A stretch of 64,000 nucleotides of DNA. It comes from Treponema sp. Its GTDB lineage: Bacteria; Spirochaetota; Spirochaetia; Treponematales; Treponemataceae. Made by a program: the position numbers and the translations under genes. Of the stretch, positions 24,047 to 31,837 are shown one piece after another. The notes beneath the pieces were generated by a model. The model was not told where the DNA came from, ran no database searches, and worked only from the letters and a program-made list of their open reading frames with translations. Location: NCBI GenBank assembly GCA_017464425.1, contig JAFUDX010000041.1, positions 1-64,000 of the forward strand, in the 5' to 3' direction. Numbering within the stretch: the first letter of the stretch is position 1; each line of letters begins with the position of its first letter.

Positions 24047-25217
24047 CAGAACCTCCTGCCGCACCCGAAATGGCAATTGAAAGCGCATCAAACAAATATG
24101 AAAGCGATTTTTTCCGTTCGGCTTCAAGAATTGCATTTACAGAAGAAAAATCAATCGGTGATGCAAAGATTTTAGCTAGGTCGTTGTCCTTTGAGTAAAG
24201 CAACTTTTCAAGTCCAAGCTTTTTCAGAAAATCCTGCACTCGCGCATTCTGGCTTTTCTTGTCAGTTGCGGAAAAACGTAGGAACGGCGCGAACGGCTTT
24301 TCAAACAGAACCGAAAAGCAGCAGCCGTGGAAAGAATCGGTGCAGACAAAATCGGCATGTTCGACAAGCGAGAGGAATTCGCACGGACCGATATTGCGTG
24401 GCACGACACACTTCCGCGAGAAATCTTTTTTATAGATAGGAATAAGCACGACTTCCAGCGCATTCTTTTTTGCAAAATCAAAAACAGCACTCAGATAGCG
24501 TTCGTTCTTTCCCAAGAAATAACAGAAAATGTAATGTGCCGGTCTTGGATACTTTTCGTTTGCGATTTTGAGCCATTCGCTTTTTTGCAAGAGCAAAGTC
24601 GGGTCAAGCACACAGGGAACATTTCTTCCCGTTTTTTCGGAAAGCCATGCCGCCCCGCTTTCTTCGCGGCAAGAAAGAAAAGCGAAATCCCTTACGAGTG
24701 GAATGATTTTCGCCTCATTTTCCGAAGAGTCGATGTGCTCAGTGCCGAAACTCGGCGCATAGGCGATTTTCTTTTTATTGTCAGAAACAAAGTCCAAAAA
24801 ATACCGTGCATCAAACAAAAAAGGATTCCAAATCTGATCAGAGCCGCAGACAAATGAATCATATTCATCATTTAGCTTTGCAAGTTTCTTTTTTGAATCA
24901 TAAGGTTCGCTCAGGTTAAAATGGGTATTTCTAAAGCGAACAAAATTTGCGTGCCGCTCTTTCTGCCCCTCGTAAGCAAGCGGAACTTTACCCAAAAAAA
25001 GGTTTATTTTTCTCCTAAGAATGATGGCTCCGGTCTTTACAGGATTACGCAAAAGTTTTTTCCAGACAGGCTCGCTTACCAGCGGAATATCGATTACGCT
25101 ACAGTCATATTCCGCGCCTATTGTTTTTTGAAGCGCATAGCACTGAAGAGAAGTTCCGTAGTTTTCACCTTTTGCCCAAGTCAGAAGAGCGATTTTTTTC
25201 AAGTCTTTTTCAGACAT
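24039..25217 (-). CDS. Polysaccharide pyruvyl transferase family protein
   Basis: The 392-residue protein starts KKIALLTWAKGENYGTSLQC, followed by VCGSDQIWNPFLFDARYFLDF near residue 118, IAYAPSFGTEHI, and later CTDSFHGCCFSVLFEKPFAP. These are the standard landmarks of the CsaB/GumL-like pyruvyl transferases, a GT-B-like fold. Members add a ketal pyruvate from phosphoenolpyruvate to a sugar and so give the glycan a negative charge. It lies between the WecG-type transferase (5-base gap) and the flippase (8-base overlap) in locus 2. Some family members do other transfers, so the exact reaction is not certain. Confidence 0.9.
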   Translation of the reverse strand: MSEKDLKKIALLTWAKGENYGTSLQCYALQKTIGAEYDCSVIDIPLVSEPVWKKLLRNPVKTGAIILRRKINLFLGKVPLAYEGQKERHANFVRFRNTHFNLSEPYDSKKKLAKLNDEYDSFVCGSDQIWNPFLFDARYFLDFVSDNKKKIAYAPSFGTEHIDSSENEAKIIPLVRDFAFLSCREESGAAWLSEKTGRNVPCVLDPTLLLQKSEWLKIANEKYPRPAHYIFCYFLGKNERYLSAVFDFAKKNALEVVLIPIYKKDFSRKCVVPRNIGPCEFLSLVEHADFVCTDSFHGCCFSVLFEKPFAPFLRFSATDKKSQNARVQDFLKKLGLEKLLYSKDNDLAKIFASPIDFSSVNAILEAERKKSLSYLFDALSIAISGAAGGSDE

Positions 25218-25222
25218 TCTAA

Positions 25223-25969
25223 CTATTCCTCAAATTCTGGCTTTCTTCTCACATAGCGATAAAATCGCAGCGAATACAAAATTCGCTTGAAGCGCATCCA
25301 GCTGATTTCCTTGCAGAGACGGAACACGCTTTCAAGCCCTGCGTTCTGAACCCACTTTGGTGCGCGCTCAATTGTTCCCGAAACGAACTCGAATGTGCCA
25401 CCGCTTCCAATCGCGTACTTCACCCCGCAGTTTTTCAAGAATTCAAAATTGTCCTCGATGAAAAATTCCTGTTTTGGTGCCCCGAAACCAACAAACAGAA
25501 TGTCAGGCTGGAACTCGCTGATTCTTTTTCTGCAGGATTCCACAAACTGCTCGGAAAAAGGATAATTTTCAAAAACAGGCGAAAACCCCTCTATTTCAAT
25601 TCCGTATTCTTTGCGGATTTTTAGAACCGCCAGCACATTTGATTCTGCTTTTCCGCCAAGGAAAAACATTTTTAACCCATGCGCTTTCGCAAAGCTCGCA
25701 AAGTCATAGACGATTTCGCTTCCGGGAAGTTTTTCGGCATCTGCAAATACTTCCAGCGTTTTCCGCGCCTTTTTGAGCGGGATTTCCCCATCGAATGTGG
25801 CGTAATGTGAATTTATGTAGTTCATGTACCGCGCGTTCGTATTTGCAAGCACGATGAACTGAGCGTTTACCGTTGCAATGCACTTTAATTCGTCATCAGC
25901 ACGGTCAAACAGTTCGTTTTTGTGGAGAAGATTGAAATTCAAATTGCAAAATTCGGCTCTCTTTTGCAT
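25223..25969 (-). CDS. WecG/TagA/CpsF-family glycosyltransferase
   Basis: The 248-residue protein has the family landmarks NARYMNYINSHYATFDGE near residue 48, FFLGGKAESNVLAVLKIRKEYG near 97-118, ILFVGFGAPKQEFFIEDN near 156 and IGSGGTFEFVSGTIERAPKWVQNAGLE near the end, each shorter than or equal to the usual form. Members add the second sugar (often ManNAc or its acid) to an undecaprenyl-linked primer. Its ATG overlaps the preceding stop by one base (TAATG), which indicates translational coupling to the GSAPE gene. An initiating phosphosugar transferase is not present in the window. Confidence 0.9.
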   Translation of the reverse strand: MQKRAEFCNLNFNLLHKNELFDRADDELKCIATVNAQFIVLANTNARYMNYINSHYATFDGEIPLKKARKTLEVFADAEKLPGSEIVYDFASFAKAHGLKMFFLGGKAESNVLAVLKIRKEYGIEIEGFSPVFENYPFSEQFVESCRKRISEFQPDILFVGFGAPKQEFFIEDNFEFLKNCGVKYAIGSGGTFEFVSGTIERAPKWVQNAGLESVFRLCKEISWMRFKRILYSLRFYRYVRRKPEFEE

Positions 25970-26421
25970 TACCCAATCCTTTCATATCCAAAGCTTTCTT
26001 CGCTCACCAACTCCCCGTCCGCCTCATACATCACGCGACAGTTCACTTCAAGCATCCCCGCCAATTTTTCCGCATAATACGCAATCACCTCCTTCCGAAT
26101 TTCACCTTCCCCGAGCCGCACCACTTCCACGCCCGAAACATACGAGTCCGACAACTCCGCATTTAAGTCGGCTTCCGTCATCGCGCAAAAATACAGCAAC
26201 ACCTCGCTACTATCTTCTTCTGCCGCAGAATCAAACACGCCGTTCAGCACGCTTTCCAACAGCAATTCAGGCACACCGTTCGGAAAAATGATTATATTGC
26301 GCTCCGACACAGAGCCGCCTGCCTCACTTGTGAGATAATCATGCATTTCGACCAGTTTTTTCTGACGAAAATCCTCTGGCGCGCTTCCACAAAGAAGGGC
26401 ATATTTTAAAACTTCATTCAT
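25969..26421 (-). CDS. GSAPE-motif protein of unknown function, first gene of glycan locus 2
   Basis: This 150-residue protein is a homologue of the one at 2673-3083, and I recognise neither. Shared points are ALLCGSAPEDFRQKK near the start, MHDYLTSEAGGSVSE, IIFPNGVPELLLE, the strand LLYFCAM, and the ending VMYEADGELVSEESFG. The ATG at 26421 matches the start of the other copy; an ATG ten codons upstream is possible. It is again the first gene of a glycan operon and again faces an XRE gene. Here the next gene is a glycosyltransferase, not a NusG paralogue. The conserved position argues for a regulatory or assembly role, but no catalytic motif is visible. Confidence 0.75.
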   Translation of the reverse strand: MNEVLKYALLCGSAPEDFRQKKLVEMHDYLTSEAGGSVSERNIIIFPNGVPELLLESVLNGVFDSAAEEDSSEVLLYFCAMTEADLNAELSDSYVSGVEVVRLGEGEIRKEVIAYYAEKLAGMLEVNCRVMYEADGELVSEESFGYERIG

Positions 26422-26454
26422 AAAACATTGTTTCCACGACACTAAAATCACAAA

Positions 26455-26536
26455 AACACTTTAATACAGTGTTACAAGGCATTATATACACGATTATAAA
26501 AGAATTCAAGATTTAAAATGCGTTTAAACAGTGTTA
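26455..26536. promoter_or_regulatory. Divergent control region of locus 2 with operator-like dyads
   Basis: AACACT (26455-26460) and AGTGTT (26468-26473) form a dyad with a 7-base centre. A second ACAGTGTTA copy begins at 26528, 62 bases (about six helical turns) after the first at 26466. The region separates the GSAPE gene from the XRE gene and is very AT-rich. The motif differs from the one at locus 1, as expected if each regulator reads its own site. Confidence 0.6.
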
Positions 26537-26567
26537 TTTTAAGGGAAAAACATTCTATAAAAGTGAT

Positions 26568-26891
26568 ATGTCCCTTCAAAAAACGTTTATAGAGAATTTA
26601 AAGTTCTATCGGAAATCCGAAAAAATATCGCAAAAAGATTTGTCCATCGCCTTGAACAAAGGGTTTAATTACATAAACTCAATAGAATGTGGGGCATCAT
26701 TTCCGCCGCCAAATGTAATTGATGAGATTGCCGTTTTACTGAAAATTGAACCTGAAAGCCTGTTCATAAAGCAACGGACGCACCTTCCCACAAACGAGGA
26801 CTTTAAAACAAAATTCTCAGACTTGCTCAAAACAGAGCTGACTTCAAGAATCTCAGCCGAAATAGCCCGATTTTGTGATGAGGTTATGTGA
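26568..26891 (+). CDS. XRE-family DNA-binding regulator of locus 2
   Basis: The 107-residue protein has a helix-turn-helix at about residues 8-62 (LKFYRKSEKISQKDLSIALN, then YINSIECGASFPPPNVIDEI), followed by LLKIEPESLF. The C-terminal third is helical (TKFSDLLKTELTSRISAEIA). It is more distant from the regulators at 3221 and 6129 than those two are from each other. It is divergent from the locus 2 operon and probably controls it. The ATG at 26568 follows directly on AAAAGTGAT; no strong ribosome-binding site is seen. Confidence 0.82.
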   Translation: MSLQKTFIENLKFYRKSEKISQKDLSIALNKGFNYINSIECGASFPPPNVIDEIAVLLKIEPESLFIKQRTHLPTNEDFKTKFSDLLKTELTSRISAEIARFCDEVM

Positions 26892-26959
26892 TTTTCGAGC
26901 AAATAGACTCACTCTGAGAAACAACGGGAGTATCAGATAGAAAATCAAGGGGTGAAATT

Positions 26960-27265
26960 TCAGTTAGTTTTGTTCTTCCAAACCGAGAATTTTGCCAGTT
27001 CGTCCTGCGTTGCTTTTGGATTCTTTTGGAGTTCATCGATAATTTTCTGCTGATTTACAGTAATCTTTTCGGCATTTGCATTAATCTTTTCATCATTTAC
27101 AGTAATCTTTTCGCCACTTACAGTGACATTTTCGTCGTTTACAGTGACTTTTTCGCCGATTACAGTGACTTTTTCCCTGCTAAACGCATTCTCGCCGAAT
27201 TTTTTGATGTATTCATCGTATTGAAGATGGGTGAAGCGGTTCTTCAGTTCGTTTTCCTCGCCCAT
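26960..27265 (-). CDS. Small protein of 7-residue repeats, probable remnant of a larger DNA-binding protein
   Basis: The 101-residue protein begins MGEENELKNRFTHLQYDEYI and then has six to seven tandem copies of a 7-residue unit like EKVTVND or EKITVND, written in a 21-base DNA repeat (about 27050-27175). It ends KIIDELQKNPKATQDELAKF, the first helices of a winged helix as found at the C-terminus of AlbA/RecG-like regulators, then stops after a few unrelated residues. One base change in frame near 26985 would restore ILGL, the usual next residues. I take it for a decayed C-terminal part, perhaps still expressed. Its repeats could form a fibrous spacer. Confidence 0.5.
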   Translation of the reverse strand: MGEENELKNRFTHLQYDEYIKKFGENAFSREKVTVIGEKVTVNDENVTVSGEKITVNDEKINANAEKITVNQQKIIDELQKNPKATQDELAKFSVWKNKTN

Positions 27266-27362
27266 AAAAATACTATACCACAAAAAAAGAAAAAATGTCT
27301 GTGATTCGCAAAACTTCGTCGTATTGTTGTCGCCGCTCCCTCATTCTGCTATAATCTACGCA

Positions 27363-27447
27363 ATCGAAATCGGAAATGCGAAAGCAGAAAACATCCTTTG
27401 CTTTCACACAATTTTTCGTTTTCAATTTTCAATTTTCATTTTTCAAT
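27363..27447. repeat. Inverted repeat of the TTGAAAAC family, copy 2
   Basis: The stretch CTTTCACACAATTTTTCG followed by TTTTCAATTTTCAATTTTC matches the right half of the element at 11539-11606, and a diverged left half (CGAAATCGGAAATGCGAAAG) precedes it. It ends just before the exonuclease start at 27452, so it probably lies in the 5' leader. Confidence 0.5.
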
Positions 27448-27451
27448 TTAT

Positions 27452-28051
27452 ATGAAACCTCACCTTCACCTACTGAATGATTTTCGTCGCATGAACCGCC
27501 TGTTGCAAAGTGGTGCGATTTTTTGTGCGCTCGACACGGAAACGACGGGATTGAAGCCTACGGAAGAGCGGATTATTGAAATCGGGGCAGTGAAATTCGA
27601 CAAAAACGGAGAGATTTCCCGATTCTCCACGCTCGTAAATCCGCGCGTGCTGATTCCGTCGTTCTGCCAAGAACTTACGGGCATTACGAACAAAATGGTC
27701 TTTGGCGAGCGCGAATTTTCCGAAATCGCCGACGACTTTCTTTCATTTTTGGGCGAAGAGACGATTATCATCGCGCACAATGCACAGTTCGACTTGCGTT
27801 TTGTGAACGCGGAACTGGAGCGAATGAACCGAGACCCGCTTCCAAACAAAGCAATCGACACGCTCCGTTTTTCGCGCTGGAGCTACCCCGAAAACGAGCA
27901 TTGGACTCTGCAATTTTTGGCAAATCAGCTTAAAATCGAAGTGAAAGCCGCACACCGTGCAGAAGACGATGCCCGCGTGTGCAGGGAAGTGTTTTTGTGC
28001 TGTATTCGCGACACGCTGGATAGGCAGAAAAAGACAGACATCAGCAGTTAG
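27452..28051 (+). CDS. DEDDh 3'-5' exonuclease (DnaQ/PolC epsilon-like)
   Basis: The 199-residue protein has the three exonuclease motifs in order: ALDTETTGLKPTEERIIEIG near 27-46, IIAHNAQFDLRFVNAEL near 107-123, and AAHRAEDDARVCREVF near 168-183 with the DEDDh His. It would degrade DNA or RNA from the 3' end, for proofreading or repair. I chose the ATG at 27452; the frame extends upstream into the repeat element. No polymerase domain is attached. The stop codon lies in the left arm of the repeat at 28045-28080. Confidence 0.88.
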   Translation: MKPHLHLLNDFRRMNRLLQSGAIFCALDTETTGLKPTEERIIEIGAVKFDKNGEISRFSTLVNPRVLIPSFCQELTGITNKMVFGEREFSEIADDFLSFLGEETIIIAHNAQFDLRFVNAELERMNRDPLPNKAIDTLRFSRWSYPENEHWTLQFLANQLKIEVKAAHRAEDDARVCREVFLCCIRDTLDRQKKTDISS

Positions 28052-28080
28052 CAATGAGCATTTTTTCACAGTGCTAACTG
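28045..28080. repeat. GTTAGCA inverted repeat, copy 1, between convergent genes
   Basis: CAGTTAGCA (28045-28053) and TGCTAACTG (28072-28080) form a 9-bp stem whose loop contains six Ts. It lies between the exonuclease and the convergent leuB and may stop transcription in both directions. A related element is at 31788-31823. Confidence 0.6.
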
Positions 28081-28088
28081 CATACGAA

Positions 28089-29183
28089 TTATTTGTTCAA
28101 ATATTCAACAACGAGTTCGCCCATCTTCTTTGTGCCGACGAGTTTGCCCGCTTTTTTGACTTCTTCTAAGTGGCTGCCTGCAATATCACCTGTGCGATAG
28201 CCTGCATCCAAAACTGCGTTCACTGCCGTTTCGATTGCCTTTGCTTCTTCTTCGAGTTTGAATGAGTAGCGAAGAAGCATTGCCGCAGAAAGAATCGTTG
28301 CGAGCGGGTTAGCCAAGTCCTTTCCTGCGATGTCGGGGGCCGAGCCGTGAATTGGCTCGTAAAGTCCTGGGCCTGTGCCGTCGCCGAGAGAAGCACTTGC
28401 GAGCATTCCGATAGAGCCGGTGATTTGGCTTGCTTCGTCAGAAAGAATGTCGCCGAACATGTTGCTTGTGGCGATAACATCAAACTGGCGCGGATTTCTG
28501 ACCATCTGCATTGAAGCGTTGTCGATGTAAAGGTATGAGAGCGTAACATCGGGGTAGTCTTTTTTGACATCTTCTGCAACGCGTCGCCAGAGCTGGCTTG
28601 AATTCAAGATGTTCGCCTTATCGACCACGCAGAGCCGTTTCTGGCGGTTTTGGGCATATTCAAAGCCCATGCGGACGATTCGTTCAATCTCTGGGCGGGT
28701 GTATTTTTCGGTATCCCACGCGGTGTTGCCGTCTTCGCTCGTTCCGCGCTCACCAAAGTAAATGCCGCCTGTGAGTTCACGCACGATGAGAATGTCCAAG
28801 CCCTCCCCTACAATTTCGTCTTTGAGCGGGCATGCGTCTTTAAGCTGCTTCCACATGACAGCCGGGCGAAGATTCGCGAAGACCTTCATGCCACCGCGAA
28901 GACCGAGCAATGCCTTTTCTGGGCGGAGCTCAGAAGCGAGGTTATCCCATTTTGGGCCGCCGACTGCACCGAGCAAAGCCGCGTCACTGTCGAGCGCAAT
29001 CTGAAGCTGCTCTTTCGGGAGCGGATGCCCGAATTGGTCAATAGCCGATCCGCCCGCGACGACCTTTGTATAATTCCATTTGTGACCGTATTTTTTTGCA
29101 ACGGCGTCAAGCACATTGACTGCCTCTGCCACAACATCAGGACCGATTCCGTCACCCGGAATCAAAGCAATTGTTTTTTCCAT
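28089..29183 (-). CDS. leuB: 3-isopropylmalate dehydrogenase
   Basis: This enzyme oxidises and decarboxylates 3-isopropylmalate to 2-oxoisocaproate with NAD in leucine synthesis, in the cytoplasm. The 364-residue protein has ALIPGDGIGPDVVAEAV at the start, the substrate arginines in LRPEKALLGLRGGMKVFANLRP each in place, the VRELTGGIYFGERG loop, the catalytic Lys in VVDKANIL, the metal aspartates in NMFGDILSDEASQ, and the NAD loop EPIHGSAPDIAGKDLANP with the NAD-type (not NADP) signature. The leuA, leuC and leuD genes are not in the window. AGAGGA precedes the start by 7 bases. Confidence 0.95.
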   Translation of the reverse strand: MEKTIALIPGDGIGPDVVAEAVNVLDAVAKKYGHKWNYTKVVAGGSAIDQFGHPLPKEQLQIALDSDAALLGAVGGPKWDNLASELRPEKALLGLRGGMKVFANLRPAVMWKQLKDACPLKDEIVGEGLDILIVRELTGGIYFGERGTSEDGNTAWDTEKYTRPEIERIVRMGFEYAQNRQKRLCVVDKANILNSSQLWRRVAEDVKKDYPDVTLSYLYIDNASMQMVRNPRQFDVIATSNMFGDILSDEASQITGSIGMLASASLGDGTGPGLYEPIHGSAPDIAGKDLANPLATILSAAMLLRYSFKLEEEAKAIETAVNAVLDAGYRTGDIAGSHLEEVKKAGKLVGTKKMGELVVEYLNK

Positions 29184-29216
29184 TTTATTCCTCTAAAAAT
29201 CTAAAATTATGAATTC

Positions 29217-29246
29217 ATTATATCAATTTTTTCGATGGTACTACAA
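29217..29246 (-). promoter_or_regulatory. Candidate promoter of leuB
   Basis: On the minus strand TTGTAG (29246-29241) and TATAAT (29222-29217) are 18 bases apart, about 35 bases before the start codon. No leader peptide or T-box is visible in the short leader. Confidence 0.45.
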
Positions 29247-29279
29247 GCAAAAATGTATGTTAAGTAGCACAGTATATAC

Positions 29280-30602
29280 TTAGAACAACGCGCTGTGCAA
29301 AATCTGCACGACATCATTTGCCTGATTTGTGTCCACGAGCATACTGATGTTCACTTTGCTCGCGCCCTGCGAAATCATCTGCACATTGATTCCGTTCTTA
29401 TTGAGCGCGGTGAACGCGTCTTCAAGGATAGAGCTTGAATGGCTCGCGTCGCAAATGAGCGTGACGATTGCCTTTTCTTTGGTGGCTTTCACTTCGGCGA
29501 CCCGTGCCAAATCTTCGAGAAGCCCCGACAAATCAGCCTTTGTGTTCACCGTGAGCGAAACCGAAACCTCAGAAGTCGCAATCACATCGATTGAAATGTT
29601 CCACTTTAAGAACTGGTTGAAAATGTGCGCCAAAAATCCCGCCGCGCCCAACATTCGGCTCGACTGAATATCAATGAGCGTGACATTTTTAACGCTCGTA
29701 ATCGCCGTAACGCGCGGAGTCGCACCCGAATGCTCTTCGACAATCACCGAGCCTGCGCTTTTAATATTGTAGGAATTTTTTACGCGAACGGGCGTTCCTG
29801 TCTTTCGGCAGGGAATCATGCTCCGCGGGTGCAAAACCTGGCTTCCGAACATCGCAAGTTCCTGCGCTTCTTCGTAAGTGACTTCGGGAACAGGGCGGGC
29901 TTCTTTTACGATTCTGGGGTCAGTCGTAAGGATTCCGTCAACATCTTTCCATGTCTGGATTTCGTCAGCTTTCATCGCCGCGCCAATCATCGTTGCGGAT
30001 AAATCTGAGCCGCCGCGACCGAGCGTGGTGATGATTCCGTTTTTGTCCTTCGCGATAAAGCCCGTTACAATCGGGATTTCAGTCTGCTTTCCGTTTTTGT
30101 AGTCATTCAAGTGCTTGGGGATATTCTCCCACACTTCATCGAGCAATTCCGCCGCCATATAGTTTGAGTCAGAAACAAAGCCAATATCCCACGCATCGTA
30201 GAATTTGGCGGCAGTGCCCTGTTTTTGCAAATACGCAGCCATCATGCGCACGCTCATGCGCTCGCCGAACGAAACAAGGTAATCGCGCGTGCGTTTGGTG
30301 AGTTCGTGGAGCATGGAAATGCCCGTGAGTAAGAATTTGAGTTCTTCAAGGAGTTCTTTGATTGCAGGAACATCGATTTCAAGTTCCTTCGCCGTGTCAA
30401 GATGCAGTTTTTCGACTTTCGCAATATCAACCGTGCCTTTGACAGCCATATCAGCCGCGTCGAGCAAATGGTCAGTGGTATCACCCATTGCGCTCAACAC
30501 GACGACAGGGCGTTCTTCTTTGTAAGCCTGAATAATAGAAGCAACATGGCGGATTCGCTCCGCATTGGCGACAGAGGAGCCGCCGAATTTCATAACTATC
30601 AT
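29280..30602 (-). CDS. lysC: Aspartate kinase
   Basis: This enzyme phosphorylates aspartate, the first step to lysine, threonine and methionine. The 440-residue protein begins IVMKFGGSSVANAERIRHVA, has the substrate segment FGERMSVRMMAAYL, the GFIAKDKNGIITTLGRGGSD loop, and TWKDVDGILTTDPRIV. Two ACT domains close the chain (from about 300), so feedback control by an amino acid is likely. It is monofunctional, with no homoserine dehydrogenase domain. It has the same orientation as leuB with a gap of about 96 bases and may have its own promoter. It follows the stress-protein gene by 30 bases. Confidence 0.94.
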   Translation of the reverse strand: MIVMKFGGSSVANAERIRHVASIIQAYKEERPVVVLSAMGDTTDHLLDAADMAVKGTVDIAKVEKLHLDTAKELEIDVPAIKELLEELKFLLTGISMLHELTKRTRDYLVSFGERMSVRMMAAYLQKQGTAAKFYDAWDIGFVSDSNYMAAELLDEVWENIPKHLNDYKNGKQTEIPIVTGFIAKDKNGIITTLGRGGSDLSATMIGAAMKADEIQTWKDVDGILTTDPRIVKEARPVPEVTYEEAQELAMFGSQVLHPRSMIPCRKTGTPVRVKNSYNIKSAGSVIVEEHSGATPRVTAITSVKNVTLIDIQSSRMLGAAGFLAHIFNQFLKWNISIDVIATSEVSVSLTVNTKADLSGLLEDLARVAEVKATKEKAIVTLICDASHSSSILEDAFTALNKNGINVQMISQGASKVNISMLVDTNQANDVVQILHSALF

Positions 30603-30632
30603 AGTAGTAGTATTCTAGCGAAAAGAAAGGGC

Positions 30633-31136
30633 TTACGCAATCTTAAAGAGTTTTTCGATATTCGGCTCGCGCACCACAAGCACATTGCAGCTTGCGCTTC
30701 CGATAATCTCCGCGTTCGTGGCGGAAATTTTGTCGTGGCGGATAGAATTCTGCGCCGTGTCGTTCGGAAGCTCTTTTCCGCCGAGCAAAATCAGGTTCGC
30801 CCCGAAATCCTCCGCAGATTTTATAAGTTCCGACCAAATCGCGCCTTTTTTGAGTTCCGTCGCAATTTTGACATCTTTTTCTTTGGCAAGCCGTTCAAGG
30901 TAGGAAAGGTAGCGTTTGCCGTCGTCTTCAAGCCGCTGCTCGTAATGGCGGCTTTCCTCTTCGTAAAAGAATTTGCTCATCGTGAGCTGTTTGAGCGTGG
31001 ATGTATCAACGACATAAATCGCCTTTAAGTCGCATTTGTACTGCTTGGAAAGGAGAATCCCGTACATCGCCGCATGAATCGACTGCTCCGACCCGTTCAC
31101 CGCGACCACAATTTTTTGAATCAAAGGTTTTATCAT
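30633..31136 (-). CDS. Universal stress protein (UspA family)
   Basis: The 167-residue protein has the UspA fold landmarks: KIVVAVNGSEQSIHAAMYGI at the start, LKAIYVVDTSTL, and ANLILLGGKELPND followed by IIGSASCNVLVVRE. The ATP-binding G-2x-G-9x-G(S/T) motif is only partly kept: LLGGKEL lacks the usual second Gly spacing, so nucleotide binding is uncertain. It is the last gene of the V-ATPase operon, 11 bases after subunit D, which suggests a link to energy stress or to the ATPase. That link is inferred from position. Confidence 0.85.
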   Translation of the reverse strand: MIKPLIQKIVVAVNGSEQSIHAAMYGILLSKQYKCDLKAIYVVDTSTLKQLTMSKFFYEEESRHYEQRLEDDGKRYLSYLERLAKEKDVKIATELKKGAIWSELIKSAEDFGANLILLGGKELPNDTAQNSIRHDKISATNAEIIGSASCNVLVVREPNIEKLFKIA

Positions 31137-31147
31137 CGCACGCTCCG

Positions 31148-31768
31148 CTAGCTCGACTTCCTGTTTTTCAAACTTTTCAAGACAAAAGTGTTCTCGCGCT
31201 CGCGCTCTTCAAGCACGCTCTCGATGTATGCTTTTGTCTCGCGGTTCTGCGGAATAATCATCTTGTCCAAAGCGTTCACGCGCCGCTGAGTCTTTTTGAC
31301 TTCCGTTGCGAGCCGCCACGCAATCGTTCGGATAGAAGCCATTTCCGTAAGAAGCGAAAGAAGCTTGAAAAACTCCGTCATTACTTTATCGGAATCAGCG
31401 TATGTTCCCATGAATGAATAAAACAACTGCTGCTTCGGAAGAGAAACTTCAACGGATTTAAAACTCATGCCGCCCGCCGTCACGGATTTTTCTTTTAAAT
31501 CGTAATCGTAATGCACGGACTTTGCGATTCGCTCTGTCTGGTCGCCGCCCACACTCATAAGCATGTTGCGAAGCGCGGGGTACGCCTGAGAAATCGCCTT
31601 GTCAAGCTCGCGTTCAAGCAACTTGACCTTTTCGACCATGCGCATAAGCTCCATGACAAGGATTTCGCGCTTCTGCTCAAGCAAATCATAGCCGTCCACC
31701 GCAACAGCAAGCTGTTCCTTTATCGCGAGAAGATTAGATTTCGTTGGTGCAATGTTCAGTTTACTCAT
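31148..31768 (-). CDS. atpD: V-type ATPase subunit D (central stalk)
   Basis: The 206-residue protein begins KLNIAPTKSNLLAIKEQLAV and is almost wholly helical, with the long coiled coil expected of the rotating shaft, and ends in a basic helix after RRVNALDKMIIPQNRETKAY. It links the A3B3 head to the proteolipid ring. The ATG at 31768 is chosen because the standard N-terminus begins there. It follows subunit B by about 70 bases, in which a 12-bp hairpin lies. Confidence 0.93.
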   Translation of the reverse strand: MSKLNIAPTKSNLLAIKEQLAVAVDGYDLLEQKREILVMELMRMVEKVKLLERELDKAISQAYPALRNMLMSVGGDQTERIAKSVHYDYDLKEKSVTAGGMSFKSVEVSLPKQQLFYSFMGTYADSDKVMTEFFKLLSLLTEMASIRTIAWRLATEVKKTQRRVNALDKMIIPQNRETKAYIESVLEERERENTFVLKSLKNRKSS

Positions 31769-31787
31769 AATTAGCAATGAGCAGTGT

Positions 31788-31823
31788 GCAGTTAGCAGTT
31801 TTTAACTTCTCACTGCTAACTGC
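31788..31823. repeat. GTTAGCA inverted repeat, copy 2, between atpB and atpD
   Basis: GCAGTTAGCAGT (31788-31799) and ACTGCTAACTGC (31812-31823) form a perfect 12-bp stem with a 12-base loop inside the operon. The sequence is related to 28045-28080. It may act as an RNA processing or stability element. Confidence 0.65.
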
Positions 31824-31837
31824 TCATTTCTCACTTT

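Noticed and set aside
27050..27175. 21-base repeats considered as a CRISPR array
   Set aside because: The units are adjacent with no spacers and are translated as 7-residue protein repeats.
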